From: Clostridiales bacterium
GTDB taxonomy: Bacteria > Bacillota > Clostridia > Tissierellales > Dethiosulfatibacteraceae
Length of the DNA: 12,203 bases
NCBI GenBank assembly: GCA_003539375.1
Contig: DPPH01000246.1
Location: 1 to 12,203 of the forward strand
Direction of reading: 5' to 3'
How positions within the stretch are numbered: position 1 is the stretch's first letter; each line of letters opens with the position of its first letter. Both the position numbers and the translations under genes were made by a program. Positions 1-7,356 of the stretch are shown here, piece after piece. The notes under the pieces are model-generated. The model was given only the letters and a program-made list of their open reading frames with translations. It had not been told where the DNA came from and searched no databases.

Positions 1-1621
1 AAGAATAAACATCACCTCCGGCATCTATCAAAATATTTTTATCTTTATATTTAATATAAGAGGCATTACCCTGACCTACATCTAAAAAAGATACTTCAAG
101 AACTTCATTATAATTTGTTATAAATAAGTTAAAAAATACAAATAAAACTATACTGTATGTAATAAATTTATGAATATGTTTATCAATTTTAAAATTATTA
201 TATCCAATTGTATATAGTAAAAGCGCATAATAAATGAATAAAAAATTGAGATTTGGGGATGCAGTATCTATTCCTAAATATGGAAATATGAATAGTTTAT
301 CTAGTATAAGTTTAAATACCCAAAAACCTTTATCTATAAATAAAAAAACTATTTCTGCTAAAGGCATAATTAAAAAACTCAATACTATTCCTACGATTGA
401 AACACTTAAAAGTAATGAAAAAATTGGAACCAGTATCAAGTTCCCAATGAAACTAAAGATTGATATATAGTTAAAATTAAAAGCTAAGATAGGTATTATT
501 CCCATTTGAACAAAGGGTATAAATAAAAGTTTATTTATATTCTTGCTTTTAATTTGAGGACTAATGTAATATATGTAAATATATATATTAATTGTAGTTA
601 TAAAAGATAATTGAAAACCTGCATCAAATAACCAGTGAGGATTGTATATAAGTAGTATTAAAGCTGTAAAACTTAGAGCATTAAAAGGTGAGTTTTTTCT
701 AAGCAAAATATTTCCTAGGGTTATGACTGAAAATAAGATTAGCGCTCTTAATATTGATATTGGAAAGCCTATTATAAAACCATAATACCACAAAAATAGC
801 AGTGTCATTATCTGACATTTTCTAATATTTAATCCCAGAATCTTGAATATAAAGGTAAATACAGCGATGAAAATACCAATATGTAATCCTGAAACTGCAA
901 AAACATGAGCTATTCCAGTATTTCTAACTCCTTGTAAAAACTTATCATCTAAATATTCAGTATCTCCAAATATGACCGACTTTAATATCCTGCTGTTTTC
1001 ATAATTCAAATTTTCATCGATAAATTCTTCGATTCTCTCTAATATACTTATCCTGCTTTTATCAATGATATTTCCTGAAGATATGATTTCTATTTCTTCT
1101 TTATCCAAAAACATATTAGCAATTATATTATTTCTTGATAGGTAGCTTTTATAATTAAAGACAAATCTATTTTTAGATCCTAAAGGTTCTAAAATTCTAC
1201 CTTCAGCAATTATCCTCGTTCCAACATCCACATTAAATTCTTCATCAAGATTTATAATGATTTTTTCACCTATCTCTTCTATGGTATTTTCTTCAGTAGT
1301 AAGTTTATAGGTTTTTACAGTAAAACTTTTACCCTCCAAATCTTTTTCAATAATTTTACCCTCTATAATACCAAGATTGCCATAATAATCATCAAGTATT
1401 TTGTTTGAATTGTTTTTTGATATAAAAAAGCCTATAATAATACTCAGGAGTATTACTACAAAATAATATAGATTTCTCTGAGTATTTTTACTAAAAAAAA
1501 TAACCATCAAAAAAATAATGGGGAAAATCAAAACAATCTTACCCAATGTCAGTAATTCATTGTATGATATAATTATTCCTAAAATATAAAATAGAGTAGT
1601 AAAGACAAGTTTATTTTTCAT
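1..1621 (-). CDS. comEC: ComEC/Rec2-family DNA uptake channel protein (3' end beyond window)
   Basis: ComEC forms the inner-membrane channel that passes single-stranded DNA into the cell during natural transformation. Reading from ATG at 1621, 540 codons stay open to the window edge, so the C-terminus is missing. Visible in order: two N-terminal hydrophobic segments (about residues 5-65), a soluble OB-like domain (roughly 75-200), then the polytopic Competence domain carrying AHVFAVSGLHIG at 238-249, the family hallmark. At 510-521 the sequence VSFLDVGQGNAS followed by ILIDAGGD begins the metallo-beta-lactamase-like domain, which the window cuts. The usual ComEC length is about 700-800 residues, so about two thirds is present. 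No frameshift was found in the segments I translated. An in-frame stop at 1631-1633 rules out any more distant start. There is no recognisable ribosome site before the ATG, unlike its neighbours. It is divergent from the exonuclease gene. The family call is very secure; whether the cell is actually competent is not shown. Confidence 0.95.
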   Translation of the reverse strand, partial: MKNKLVFTTLFYILGIIISYNELLTLGKIVLIFPIIFLMVIFFSKNTQRNLYYFVVILLSIIIGFFISKNNSNKILDDYYGNLGIIEGKIIEKDLEGKSFTVKTYKLTTEENTIEEIGEKIIINLDEEFNVDVGTRIIAEGRILEPLGSKNRFVFNYKSYLSRNNIIANMFLDKEEIEIISSGNIIDKSRISILERIEEFIDENLNYENSRILKSVIFGDTEYLDDKFLQGVRNTGIAHVFAVSGLHIGIFIAVFTFIFKILGLNIRKCQIMTLLFLWYYGFIIGFPISILRALILFSVITLGNILLRKNSPFNALSFTALILLIYNPHWLFDAGFQLSFITTINIYIYIYYISPQIKSKNINKLLFIPFVQMGIIPILAFNFNYISIFSFIGNLILVPIFSLLLSVSIVGIVLSFLIMPLAEIVFLFIDKGFWVFKLILDKLFIFPYLGIDTASPNLNFLFIYYALLLYTIGYNNFKIDKHIHKFITYSIVLFVFFNLFITNYNEVLEVSFLDVGQGNASYIKYKDKNILIDAGGDVYS

Positions 1622-1627
1622 AATAAG

Positions 1628-1636
1628 ATTTTATCA
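1628..1636 (-). promoter_or_regulatory. Candidate extended -10 element for comEC (possible leaderless start)
   Basis: On the minus strand the sequence TGATAAAAT sits with only six bases between the hexamer TAAAAT and the comEC ATG. A normal -10 to start distance would place transcription initiation at or next to the A of the ATG. No Shine-Dalgarno sequence is present, which fits a leaderless message. No good -35 is seen. AT-rich sequence gives such matches by chance, so this is tentative. Confidence 0.3.
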
Positions 1637-1677
1637 GAATTTTATCTTTATTAAAAGACATAATTGAAAGGAAAAAT

Positions 1678-2646
1678 ATGATTATTAACGAAAGCAAAAT
1701 AGATGATTTCAAAAAAAATAATCCGCTTTTTAAAGAAAGCTTATTTTTTGATATTGAAACTACTGGATTAAATCCAAAAAATTCAAAAATTGTCATGATT
1801 GGAGTTATGTACTTAGAAAATAACTCTTTTAATCTCAAACAACTTTTCTCAGAAGAAAATAGCGAAAAACAAGTCATTTATGAGTTTCTAGCTTTATTAA
1901 AAAAGAAGAAATACATTATTACCTACAATGGAAATTCTTTTGATTTAAAGTTTATTAAACATAGAAGTAAATACCACAACCTTCAATTATCTTTAGAAAA
2001 CAAATGTTTAATAGATTTATATTCTATATTTAGAAAAAACAACAACCGTTTTAATACAAAAAATTTAAAATTAAAAACTATGGAAGAATTTTTAGGAATA
2101 AACAGAAATGATAATATAAGCGGAAAAGATTTTATACGATTGTATAATTCTTATTTATTAAAGCCTAAAATTGAATATTTAGAACTTATGTGGTTGCATA
2201 ACTATGAAGATGTTGTTAACTTACCTGAACTTTTTTCTAATTATGATTATCTTGATAATATAAATGTATCCTACAAACAATATATGATTGATATTTTCTT
2301 CAATGATAATTCTATTAGACTTAATAAAAATAGGCTTTTTATTGATGCTTCAACTTACAATATTAACAAATACGATAGCCTAGTCAATGATTTTAATTAT
2401 AAGTTAAACTGGAGTAAAAAAAATGGAGAAATGGTTTTTGAAATCCTTACTAAAGCAGGCAAATTAAGTGACGGTAGAATTATTAATTATATAAATTTAT
2501 CGGATGTTTTTGACAATCAATTATATTTTAATAATATTTATAATATTCCCCAAAATTTACTACCCCTAAGTGTAGATAAAGAGCCTTTAAAAAAAGAAAT
2601 TCTTAAGTTTATTTCTTTATTATTTGAATATAAAAAAATTCCTTGA
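1678..2646 (+). CDS. YprB-like RNase H-fold 3'-5' exonuclease
   Basis: A predicted DEDD-type nuclease of the YprB/RNase_H_2 group (related to DnaQ-fold exonucleases), 322 residues. The acidic metal-binding set is visible: D25 and E27 in FFDIETTGL, D89 in YNGNSFDLKF, and D178 in HNYEDVVNL. The residue four before the last Asp is His174, where many relatives have Tyr. After about residue 200 the protein continues into a C-terminal tail with no motif I recognise. The start is well supported: GAAAGGA at 1666-1672 lies five bases before the ATG. The gene diverges from comEC with 56 bases between the starts, and converges on the HD-hydrolase gene. Its TGA stop lies inside the shared 3' hairpin. In Bacillus, YprB sits beside the helicase YprA; no such partner is visible here. 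The natural substrate is not known from sequence; a role in nucleic-acid repair or processing is inferred from the fold. Confidence 0.85.
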   Translation: MIINESKIDDFKKNNPLFKESLFFDIETTGLNPKNSKIVMIGVMYLENNSFNLKQLFSEENSEKQVIYEFLALLKKKKYIITYNGNSFDLKFIKHRSKYHNLQLSLENKCLIDLYSIFRKNNNRFNTKNLKLKTMEEFLGINRNDNISGKDFIRLYNSYLLKPKIEYLELMWLHNYEDVVNLPELFSNYDYLDNINVSYKQYMIDIFFNDNSIRLNKNRLFIDASTYNINKYDSLVNDFNYKLNWSKKNGEMVFEILTKAGKLSDGRIINYINLSDVFDNQLYFNNIYNIPQNLLPLSVDKEPLKKEILKFISLLFEYKKIP

Positions 2647-2659
2647 TTATCAAGGAATT
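2637..2659 (-). terminator. Intrinsic terminator between convergent genes (minus-strand direction)
   Basis: A perfect 10-bp inverted repeat, AATTCCTTGA (2637-2646) and TCAAGGAATT (2650-2659), with a three-base loop. In the minus direction it is followed by a run of T (plus-strand A run at 2632-2638), giving a standard terminator for the HD-hydrolase unit. In the plus direction there is no clean T run, so termination of the exonuclease message is less certain. The stop codons of both flanking genes lie in the stem. Confidence 0.85.
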
Positions 2660-3230
2660 AAAAAATTAAATCTACTAAAGCCTTAAATTCTTTATAAGCG
2701 GGATAAGTCTCTAAGTCTTTTAAAGCTTCTGCCATACTCTTGTAATACCACCCCTGCTTATTTTTATCTTTTTGATGGAATCTTTCCCATAAATTATCAC
2801 CTAATACTTGGTAATCTCTATATATTGATCTCATATTAGCTAGTTTATCACCTAGAGCAATTATCTTTGATTCAATGTTAACTTCAGTTTGAAAATATTT
2901 AACCGTTTCTTTTTTTCTAATATTCCATGTTTCTTCAGGAGCCTTATCTCTTCTTTTGTTTTCACTTTCCCATGATACTAAGTCAGCTATATGTCCAAAT
3001 TTCTCTTTTAAATAATCATAGGTTATATCTGTATCTTCTAAAACATCATGCAAAACAGCAGCCGCAATAATATCAGGACTATCAGTCATAGTAGATACTA
3101 TTGATGCCGCTTCTAAAGGATGAAAAATATATGGTGTTTTTTTACCTTTCCTAAAAGTACCCTCATGTGCTTTTACAGCAAAAATTATAGCTTCATTAAT
3201 GATATTAGAATTGTTATCATCTTTATTCAT
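2658..3230 (-). CDS. Small HD-domain (p)ppGpp hydrolase-like protein (MESH1/SpoT-HD type)
   Basis: A 190-residue single-domain protein resembling the hydrolase half of Rel/SpoT and the stand-alone small alarmone hydrolases. These remove pyrophosphate from the 3' position of (p)ppGpp using Mn2+. The metal and catalytic residues fall at family spacing: His37 in FHPLEAA, His61-Asp62 and Glu65-Asp66 in LHDVLEDT (the HDxxED signature of alarmone hydrolases), and Asp128 in ALGDKLANMRS. There is no synthetase or ACT domain, and the length matches the roughly 180-200 residues of stand-alone hydrolases. The start has GGAAAGGA about nine bases upstream. It is the second gene of a unit, 24 bases after the D-cysteine desulfhydrase-like gene with no terminator between, and ends at the hairpin at 2637-2659. 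The substrate is inferred from the motif; some relatives act on other nucleotides such as NADPH, so activity is likely but not proven. Confidence 0.85.
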   Translation of the reverse strand: MNKDDNNSNIINEAIIFAVKAHEGTFRKGKKTPYIFHPLEAASIVSTMTDSPDIIAAAVLHDVLEDTDITYDYLKEKFGHIADLVSWESENKRRDKAPEETWNIRKKETVKYFQTEVNIESKIIALGDKLANMRSIYRDYQVLGDNLWERFHQKDKNKQGWYYKSMAEALKDLETYPAYKEFKALVDLIF

Positions 3231-3254
3231 ATATATCTATCCTTTCCTATTACT

Positions 3255-4244
3255 TTACCAAAGCTCCTTCTTTATATGTTCTAAATGTTCTTTTATGTAA
3301 ATTCCAGGAGTACCTCCAGTATGAATAAACAATATATTTGAATCCGGTTTAATTCTTTTATCTCTTATCAATTGAAGCATTCCATTAAAAGCTTTCCCAG
3401 TATAACATGGATCTAAAATAATTCCTTCCTTTGATGCTACATAATATATAATTTCTCTAGTTTTATTATCAGGAATATTATATCCCTCTCCTACAAATCC
3501 TTTTTCTATCCAGAGATCTTCTTCATTAATTTTTATATTCATATCGAATTCATCAGCGGAATTGTTCATGTATTTTCTGTCTTCTTCAATTTGATTTTCG
3601 CTTTTATTTGAAACACAAATCCCTATTACATTGTAGTTGTTTTTAAAATATTTTTTCCCTAAAACTAGACCACCATATGTCCCTGCTGACCCATATCCGC
3701 AAACTATATAATCCAACTCCAATTTCATGTCTTTCGTTTGTTGGTTAATTTCTTTAACAGCATCAAAATAACCTAGTATTCCTAGTGTTGAACTTCCTCC
3801 AACAGGTATTTCATATACTTTATGACCTTTTTTTTCATATTTTTCTATAACTCGATCTTTAATCTCATCTTTACTATCTATCTCTTCCACAAAATATAAA
3901 TCTGCATTCATCATTTTATCTAAAATGAGATTACCAGAAGCTTCTTCCGGTTTTTTCCCGTCCATAATTATTATACATTTCATACCGTACCTTACTGCTA
4001 CAGAAGCTGTGAGACGACCATGATTAGTTTGAGGCCCTCCATAAGTTAAAAGAGTATCGCACCCTTTATCTAATGCATCTTTTAACAGATAATTCAATTT
4101 TCTTAACTTGTTACCACCAAAAGCAAATCCTGTCATATCATCTCTTTTAATATAGATGTTACAGTTATATTCTTTACTTATATTGTTAAGTTTATGTATT
4201 GGAGTATTAAAAAATCCCGTATTTATCTTATCAACATCTTTCAT
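3255..4244 (-). CDS. D-cysteine desulfhydrase-like PLP enzyme (ACC deaminase family)
   Basis: A fold-type II PLP enzyme, 329 residues, of the ACC deaminase/D-cysteine desulfhydrase family. The likely reaction is D-cysteine to pyruvate, sulfide and ammonia in the cytosol. Visible: the PLP lysine Lys46 in GGNKLRKL, the cofactor/substrate loop GGPQTNHGR at 69-77, the glycine-rich GGSSTLG region, and the C-terminal HTGGTPG loop. Two positions that separate the activities favour the desulfhydrase: Thr282 in DPCYTGKA (ACC deaminases have Glu after the Tyr) and Thr309 in FIHTGG (Leu in ACC deaminase); their 27-residue spacing matches the family. The loop has QTN where QSN is usual, a mild change. 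A GAGG site lies upstream of the ATG, and an extended -10 promoter sits 32 bases before it. It heads a unit with the HD hydrolase. A related cysteate- or other D-amino-acid lyase remains possible. Confidence 0.82.
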   Translation of the reverse strand: MKDVDKINTGFFNTPIHKLNNISKEYNCNIYIKRDDMTGFAFGGNKLRKLNYLLKDALDKGCDTLLTYGGPQTNHGRLTASVAVRYGMKCIIIMDGKKPEEASGNLILDKMMNADLYFVEEIDSKDEIKDRVIEKYEKKGHKVYEIPVGGSSTLGILGYFDAVKEINQQTKDMKLELDYIVCGYGSAGTYGGLVLGKKYFKNNYNVIGICVSNKSENQIEEDRKYMNNSADEFDMNIKINEEDLWIEKGFVGEGYNIPDNKTREIIYYVASKEGIILDPCYTGKAFNGMLQLIRDKRIKPDSNILFIHTGGTPGIYIKEHLEHIKKELW

Positions 4245-4275
4245 TTAATCGCCTCACAAATTATTATTATCTTAT

Positions 4276-4284
4276 ATTATATCA
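4276..4284 (-). promoter_or_regulatory. Extended -10 promoter for the desulfhydrase/HD-hydrolase unit
   Basis: The minus strand reads TGATATAAT, a consensus -10 hexamer with the TG extension. It lies between the pepA stop and the start at 4244, giving a predicted leader of about 25 bases. The -35 is poor, as is common when TGn is present. The same nine bases occur before pepA and the clostripain-like gene. Confidence 0.65.
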
Positions 4285-4307
4285 TATTAATAATGAATGT
4301 ACTTTAT

Positions 4308-5789
4308 TTAATTTTCTCTCTGCATTAATTTAGCATAATTGTATAACAACCTAGCTCCGTAACCAACTCCACCCTTTGGTGAGTAAGGTAATTTCTTATC
4401 AGTCCAGCTGGTTCCAGCAATATCTATATGAACCCATGGAGTTTCTTCCACAAATTCCTTAATAAACAATGCTGCTGTAATTGATCCACCACCTATAGTA
4501 CTACCTTGAGTACTATTTCTAATATCTGCAACATTTGATTCAATTGACTGTCTTAATTCTTCATCACATGGTAATCTCCAAATTTTTTCACCAGATATAT
4601 TTGAAGCTTTTTCTATTTTCTCATGTAAATCATCGTTGTTTGTAAAGGATCCGGCCCTGTATTTTCCTAAGGCAGTTATTATTGCACCAGTAAGAGTAGC
4701 TAAATCTACTATACTATTAACTTTATGTTTATCTTTAATATAAGTAACTGCATCTGCTAAAGTTAATCTGCCTTCTGCATCTGTGTTATTTACTTCTATG
4801 AATTTTCCAGACATAGATTCTAAAATGTCTCCAGGTAAATAGGCTTCGTGGGAAATTCTATTTTCACAGGCTGCTACAACAGCTACTATATTTACTTTTA
4901 ATTTCATACTAGCTATTATACTCATAGCACCAATTACGGCTGCAGCACCTGCCATATCACTGTGCATTGTACTCATAGATTTTGATGGTTTTATTGAATA
5001 TCCACCACTATCGTAAGTTAGACCTTTACCAACTAATCCTAGTTTTTCAGAACTTTTACTTCCATTATATTCCATTACTATTAATTTTGGAGTATTTACA
5101 GAACCTTTTCCTACCGACAAAAAAGCATTCATATTTAATTTTACAATTTCTGGTTTATCATACACGGTAACTTCAAAACCTGAATTTGCACCTGTTTTTT
5201 TTGCTTCTTCAGCTAATTTTTCTGGAGTCATTCTCATTGGTGGTTCATTTACTAAATTTCTTGTAAGAATAGTACCTTTACTCGTGTTTTCGGCTTCTAT
5301 AACCGCCTTATCAAAGTTTTCGATTTTAGTATAGAAATCAACAATTTCTAATTTGTTCTCAGCTTTTTTAGTCTTATATTTATCAAAATCATAGTTTGCA
5401 ATATAAGCTGCTTCTATTGCTTTTTCATATAAATCATACTTATTAATTTGATCTAATACATTATCCAACATCACTAATACTTTTTTACCCTTTAACTTTC
5501 TGCAACTTGAAAATCCTTTAGAAAAATCAGAAAATATTTTTTCAGAATTAATTTTTTCTTCACTCAATTTAAGGAATATGATTTTTAACTGTTCTTCATT
5601 ATTCGTAATAACTCTTTCATAAATCTTTTCATCATTTTCCTTAAATTCTTGATTTTCAGTTAACCATTTAACTTTTTCCTTTAGGATTTCTGAGACTTCA
5701 AAATTAAAATTACTTTTTTTAGAATAAGGAATTAAAATAGAATCATAATTTACTTCATTTTCAATTTTTTTAACCTGTTTTATATTCAT
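4308..5789 (-). CDS. pepA: Leucyl aminopeptidase (M17 family cytosol aminopeptidase)
   Basis: A di-metal M17 aminopeptidase that releases N-terminal amino acids from peptides in the cytosol; the family usually forms hexamers. At 493 residues it is the normal length. The N-terminal regulatory/macro-like domain covers roughly 1-160 and the catalytic domain the rest. Metal ligands match the family spacing: Lys255 and Asp260 in VGKGLTYDSGG, Asp278 in HSDMAGAA, Asp337 and Glu339 in the signature NTDAEGRL; catalytic Lys267 and Arg341 are also present. The catalytic TYDSGG differs slightly from the common TFDSGG. The start is firm: AAAGGAG lies six bases before the ATG, with an extended -10 promoter at 5820-5828. 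It is probably a single-gene unit, separated from the upstream ADH by a terminator; no clear terminator follows it, so read-through into the desulfhydrase unit is possible. In a peptide-using anaerobe it would complement the surface protease encoded upstream. Confidence 0.96.
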   Translation of the reverse strand: MNIKQVKKIENEVNYDSILIPYSKKSNFNFEVSEILKEKVKWLTENQEFKENDEKIYERVITNNEEQLKIIFLKLSEEKINSEKIFSDFSKGFSSCRKLKGKKVLVMLDNVLDQINKYDLYEKAIEAAYIANYDFDKYKTKKAENKLEIVDFYTKIENFDKAVIEAENTSKGTILTRNLVNEPPMRMTPEKLAEEAKKTGANSGFEVTVYDKPEIVKLNMNAFLSVGKGSVNTPKLIVMEYNGSKSSEKLGLVGKGLTYDSGGYSIKPSKSMSTMHSDMAGAAAVIGAMSIIASMKLKVNIVAVVAACENRISHEAYLPGDILESMSGKFIEVNNTDAEGRLTLADAVTYIKDKHKVNSIVDLATLTGAIITALGKYRAGSFTNNDDLHEKIEKASNISGEKIWRLPCDEELRQSIESNVADIRNSTQGSTIGGGSITAALFIKEFVEETPWVHIDIAGTSWTDKKLPYSPKGGVGYGARLLYNYAKLMQREN

Positions 5790-5819
5790 TTCGTTCTCCT
5801 TTTTTAATTTGTTATATTT

Positions 5820-5828
5820 ATTATATCA
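5820..5828 (-). promoter_or_regulatory. Extended -10 promoter for pepA
   Basis: Minus-strand TGATATAAT, identical to the elements at 4276-4284 and 10750-10758. Predicted initiation is about seven bases downstream, near 5813, leaving a leader of about 24 bases containing the AAAGGAG ribosome site. The -35 (ACTACA at 18 bases) matches the consensus at only half its positions. Confidence 0.65.
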
Positions 5829-5901
5829 CTATTTTTATTATCATGTAGTTAATTATATTTAATTTTCTATTTTATTTCCATCCAACCAGCTTTTATTAAA
5901 A

Positions 5902-5927
5902 AAAGAAGAGCCCCCAAGCTCTTCTTT
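5902..5927 (-). terminator. Intrinsic terminator of the alcohol dehydrogenase gene
   Basis: A perfect 10-bp stem, AAAGAAGAGC (5902-5911) and GCTCTTCTTT (5918-5927), with a six-base loop. In the minus direction it is followed by further T residues (plus-strand A run upstream of 5902). It lies 26 bases after the ADH stop and upstream of the pepA promoter, so the two genes are transcribed separately. Confidence 0.92.
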
Positions 5928-5953
5928 AAATATATACTTTGCTTTAATGTACT

Positions 5954-7120
5954 TTACATTGCATTTTTGAATATCTGAATAACATCATCTAATTTTGCTG
6001 TACATGGATTTGTAGCACTACATGCATCTTTCATAGCATTTTTAGCCATTACTTCAAAATCTTTTTCTTTAACGCCTAATTCACTAAGTCCAGAAGGAAT
6101 TCCTATATCACTAGATAATTTTTCTATAGCTTCTATTCCTTTATCTGCTGCATCTCTAACTGATAAACCTTCAATATTTTCACCTAATGCTTGAGCTATA
6201 TCTCCAAGTCTCTTTGGATTTGCATTTAAATTGAATCTCTGAACGTGTGGTAAAAGAATTGCATTACATACACCATGAGGTAAGTCGTAAAAACCACCAA
6301 GTTGATGGGCCATACCATGAACATATCCTAAACTCGCATTATTAAATGCCATACCTCCAAGAAGTTGTGCATAAGCCATATTTTTTCTAGCTTCGAAGTT
6401 TTCTCCATTTGCAACTGCTTGTCTTAAGTTTTCACCGATTAATTTTATAGACATTAGTGCAGCTGAATCAGTAACTGGAGTTGCGATAGTAGACATATAT
6501 GCTTCTACAGAGTGAGTCAGTGCATCCATTCCAGTTGCAGCTGTCAACCCTTTAGGCATAGTCATCATCATTACCGGATCATTAACAGAAATTGTTGGAG
6601 TTACTCTCCAGTCAACAATAGCCATTTTTACACTTGTTTCGGTATTAGTAATTATACAAAATCTTGTTACTTCACTTGCTGTACCAGCAGTAGTGTTTAT
6701 TGCAATCAAAGGAACCATAGGTTTTTTACTTTTATTTACACCTTCATAATCTCTAATATGTCCACCATTACCAGCTACCAAACCTATTCCTTTAGCACAG
6801 TCGTGAGAAGATCCTCCACCTACGGATACTATTGAATCACATTTTTCGTCTTCAAAAACTTTTAATCCATCATGCACATTTTTATCAGTTGGATTTGGTT
6901 GAGCTCCTGGGAATATAACGGATTCTACTCCTGAATCCTTCAATATAGCCTTGATATCATCCAATGCTCCTCTTTCATACATTCCTTGGTCTGATACGAT
7001 TAGTGTTTTTTTCAAACCTAATCCTGCGGCTTTAGGACCTACCTGTTTTACAGCACCAGCCCCCATTAAATTTACAACCGGCATAAAATACTCAAATACT
7101 TGATCTGCGATATTTGTCAT
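5954..7120 (-). CDS. Iron-containing alcohol dehydrogenase (1,3-propanediol/methanol dehydrogenase-like)
   Basis: An NAD(P)-linked group III alcohol dehydrogenase that interconverts primary alcohols and aldehydes. The frame is open from 7159, but the start at 7120 is preferred because AAGGAGG (7126-7132) lies five bases upstream; this gives 388 residues, the usual length, beginning MTNIADQVFEYFMP. Nucleotide-binding GGGSSHDCAKG is at 101-111. The Fe2+ ligands match the family: Asp199 and His203 in MDALTHSVEAY, His268 in YVHGMAHQLGG and His282 in LPHGVCNA. The whole length, including the ending VIQIFKNAM, resembles Bacillus methanolicus Mdh and DhaT more than FucO-type proteins as I remember them, but the substrate cannot be read from this. 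It is a single gene ending at a strong terminator. No convincing promoter is seen; it would have to lie within the remnant upstream. The very strong ribosome site suggests high expression, fitting a fermentative redox role. Confidence 0.93.
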   Translation of the reverse strand: MTNIADQVFEYFMPVVNLMGAGAVKQVGPKAAGLGLKKTLIVSDQGMYERGALDDIKAILKDSGVESVIFPGAQPNPTDKNVHDGLKVFEDEKCDSIVSVGGGSSHDCAKGIGLVAGNGGHIRDYEGVNKSKKPMVPLIAINTTAGTASEVTRFCIITNTETSVKMAIVDWRVTPTISVNDPVMMMTMPKGLTAATGMDALTHSVEAYMSTIATPVTDSAALMSIKLIGENLRQAVANGENFEARKNMAYAQLLGGMAFNNASLGYVHGMAHQLGGFYDLPHGVCNAILLPHVQRFNLNANPKRLGDIAQALGENIEGLSVRDAADKGIEAIEKLSSDIGIPSGLSELGVKEKDFEVMAKNAMKDACSATNPCTAKLDDVIQIFKNAM

Positions 7121-7125
7121 AATTT

Positions 7126-7132
7126 CCTCCTT
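7126..7132 (-). promoter_or_regulatory. Ribosome binding site that sets the ADH start
   Basis: AAGGAGG on the minus strand, five bases before the ATG at 7120. The alternative upstream ATG at 7159 has no such site and would add 13 residues absent from the family. Confidence 0.9.
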
Positions 7133-7142
7133 AAATATAAAT

Positions 7143-7331
7143 GTTAAAAAATTAATCAATGATCAAATAACTGTTAAAATAATCGAAAATATGGACCATA
7201 TATTAAGGTACTATGACGGAGAAAAAACAATCATGAACCTTACTAAACAATATAAAGAAGAAGTTGATAAACCTCTTCATGAAGATTTAAGGAATAGTTT
7301 GAAAGAGTGGTTAATAAATCATAAAAAATAG
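7143..7331 (+). pseudogene. C-terminal remnant of an alpha/beta hydrolase
   Basis: The space between the ADH and fabK genes holds an open plus-strand frame, opposite to both neighbours. It runs from about 7143 to a TAG at 7329-7331, about 62 residues. The translation contains VKIIENMDHILRYYDGEKT, then a segment with KQYKEEVDKPLHEDLRNSL, and ends KEWLINHKK. The pattern of a strand, then MDHIL, then Y-x-x-x...KPLxEDL and a final helix ending in EWL is typical of the C-terminus of serine-dependent alpha/beta hydrolases, where the His is catalytic. The nucleophile elbow and most of the fold are absent. The first internal ATG (7191) has no ribosome site. The natural stop and a terminator are kept. 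The simplest reading is a gene whose 5' part was lost when the ADH gene came to lie beside it. The family assignment is from memory of motif patterns and is moderately sure. Confidence 0.55.
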
Positions 7332-7356
7332 GATTGAAAATTCAATCCTATTTTTT
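7323..7356. terminator. Bidirectional intrinsic terminator
   Basis: A perfect 16-bp inverted repeat, arms 7323-7338 and 7341-7356, with an AA loop (effectively four bases). It has an A run on the left and a T run on the right, so it can end transcription in both directions: fabK from the right and the hydrolase remnant from the left. It contains the remnant's TAG stop and the first bases of the fabK stop codon. Confidence 0.92.

Noticed and set aside
234..470. Plus-strand 78-codon frame inside comEC
   Set aside because: It lies antisense to the transmembrane part of ComEC; low-complexity Lys/Ile/Ser composition is what such shadows look like.
1611..1877. Minus-strand 88-codon frame covering the start of the exonuclease gene
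   Set aside because: It is antisense to the well-supported exonuclease gene and has no recognisable family or ribosome site; its first codons mirror the conserved FDIETTGL coding region.
4245..4307. Inverted ATTATTA/TAATAAT pair around the desulfhydrase promoter as an operator
   Set aside because: The pair is only seven A/T bases long in very AT-rich DNA, so chance is a sufficient explanation.
6512..6835. Plus-strand 107-codon frame inside the ADH gene
   Set aside because: Cys/Ser/His/Tyr-rich nonsense antisense to conserved ADH metal-binding and nucleotide-binding regions.
7121..7260. A sigma-type promoter for the ADH gene
   Set aside because: TTAACA and TTGATC hexamers occur but none has a matching -10 at an acceptable spacing, so I did not annotate one.
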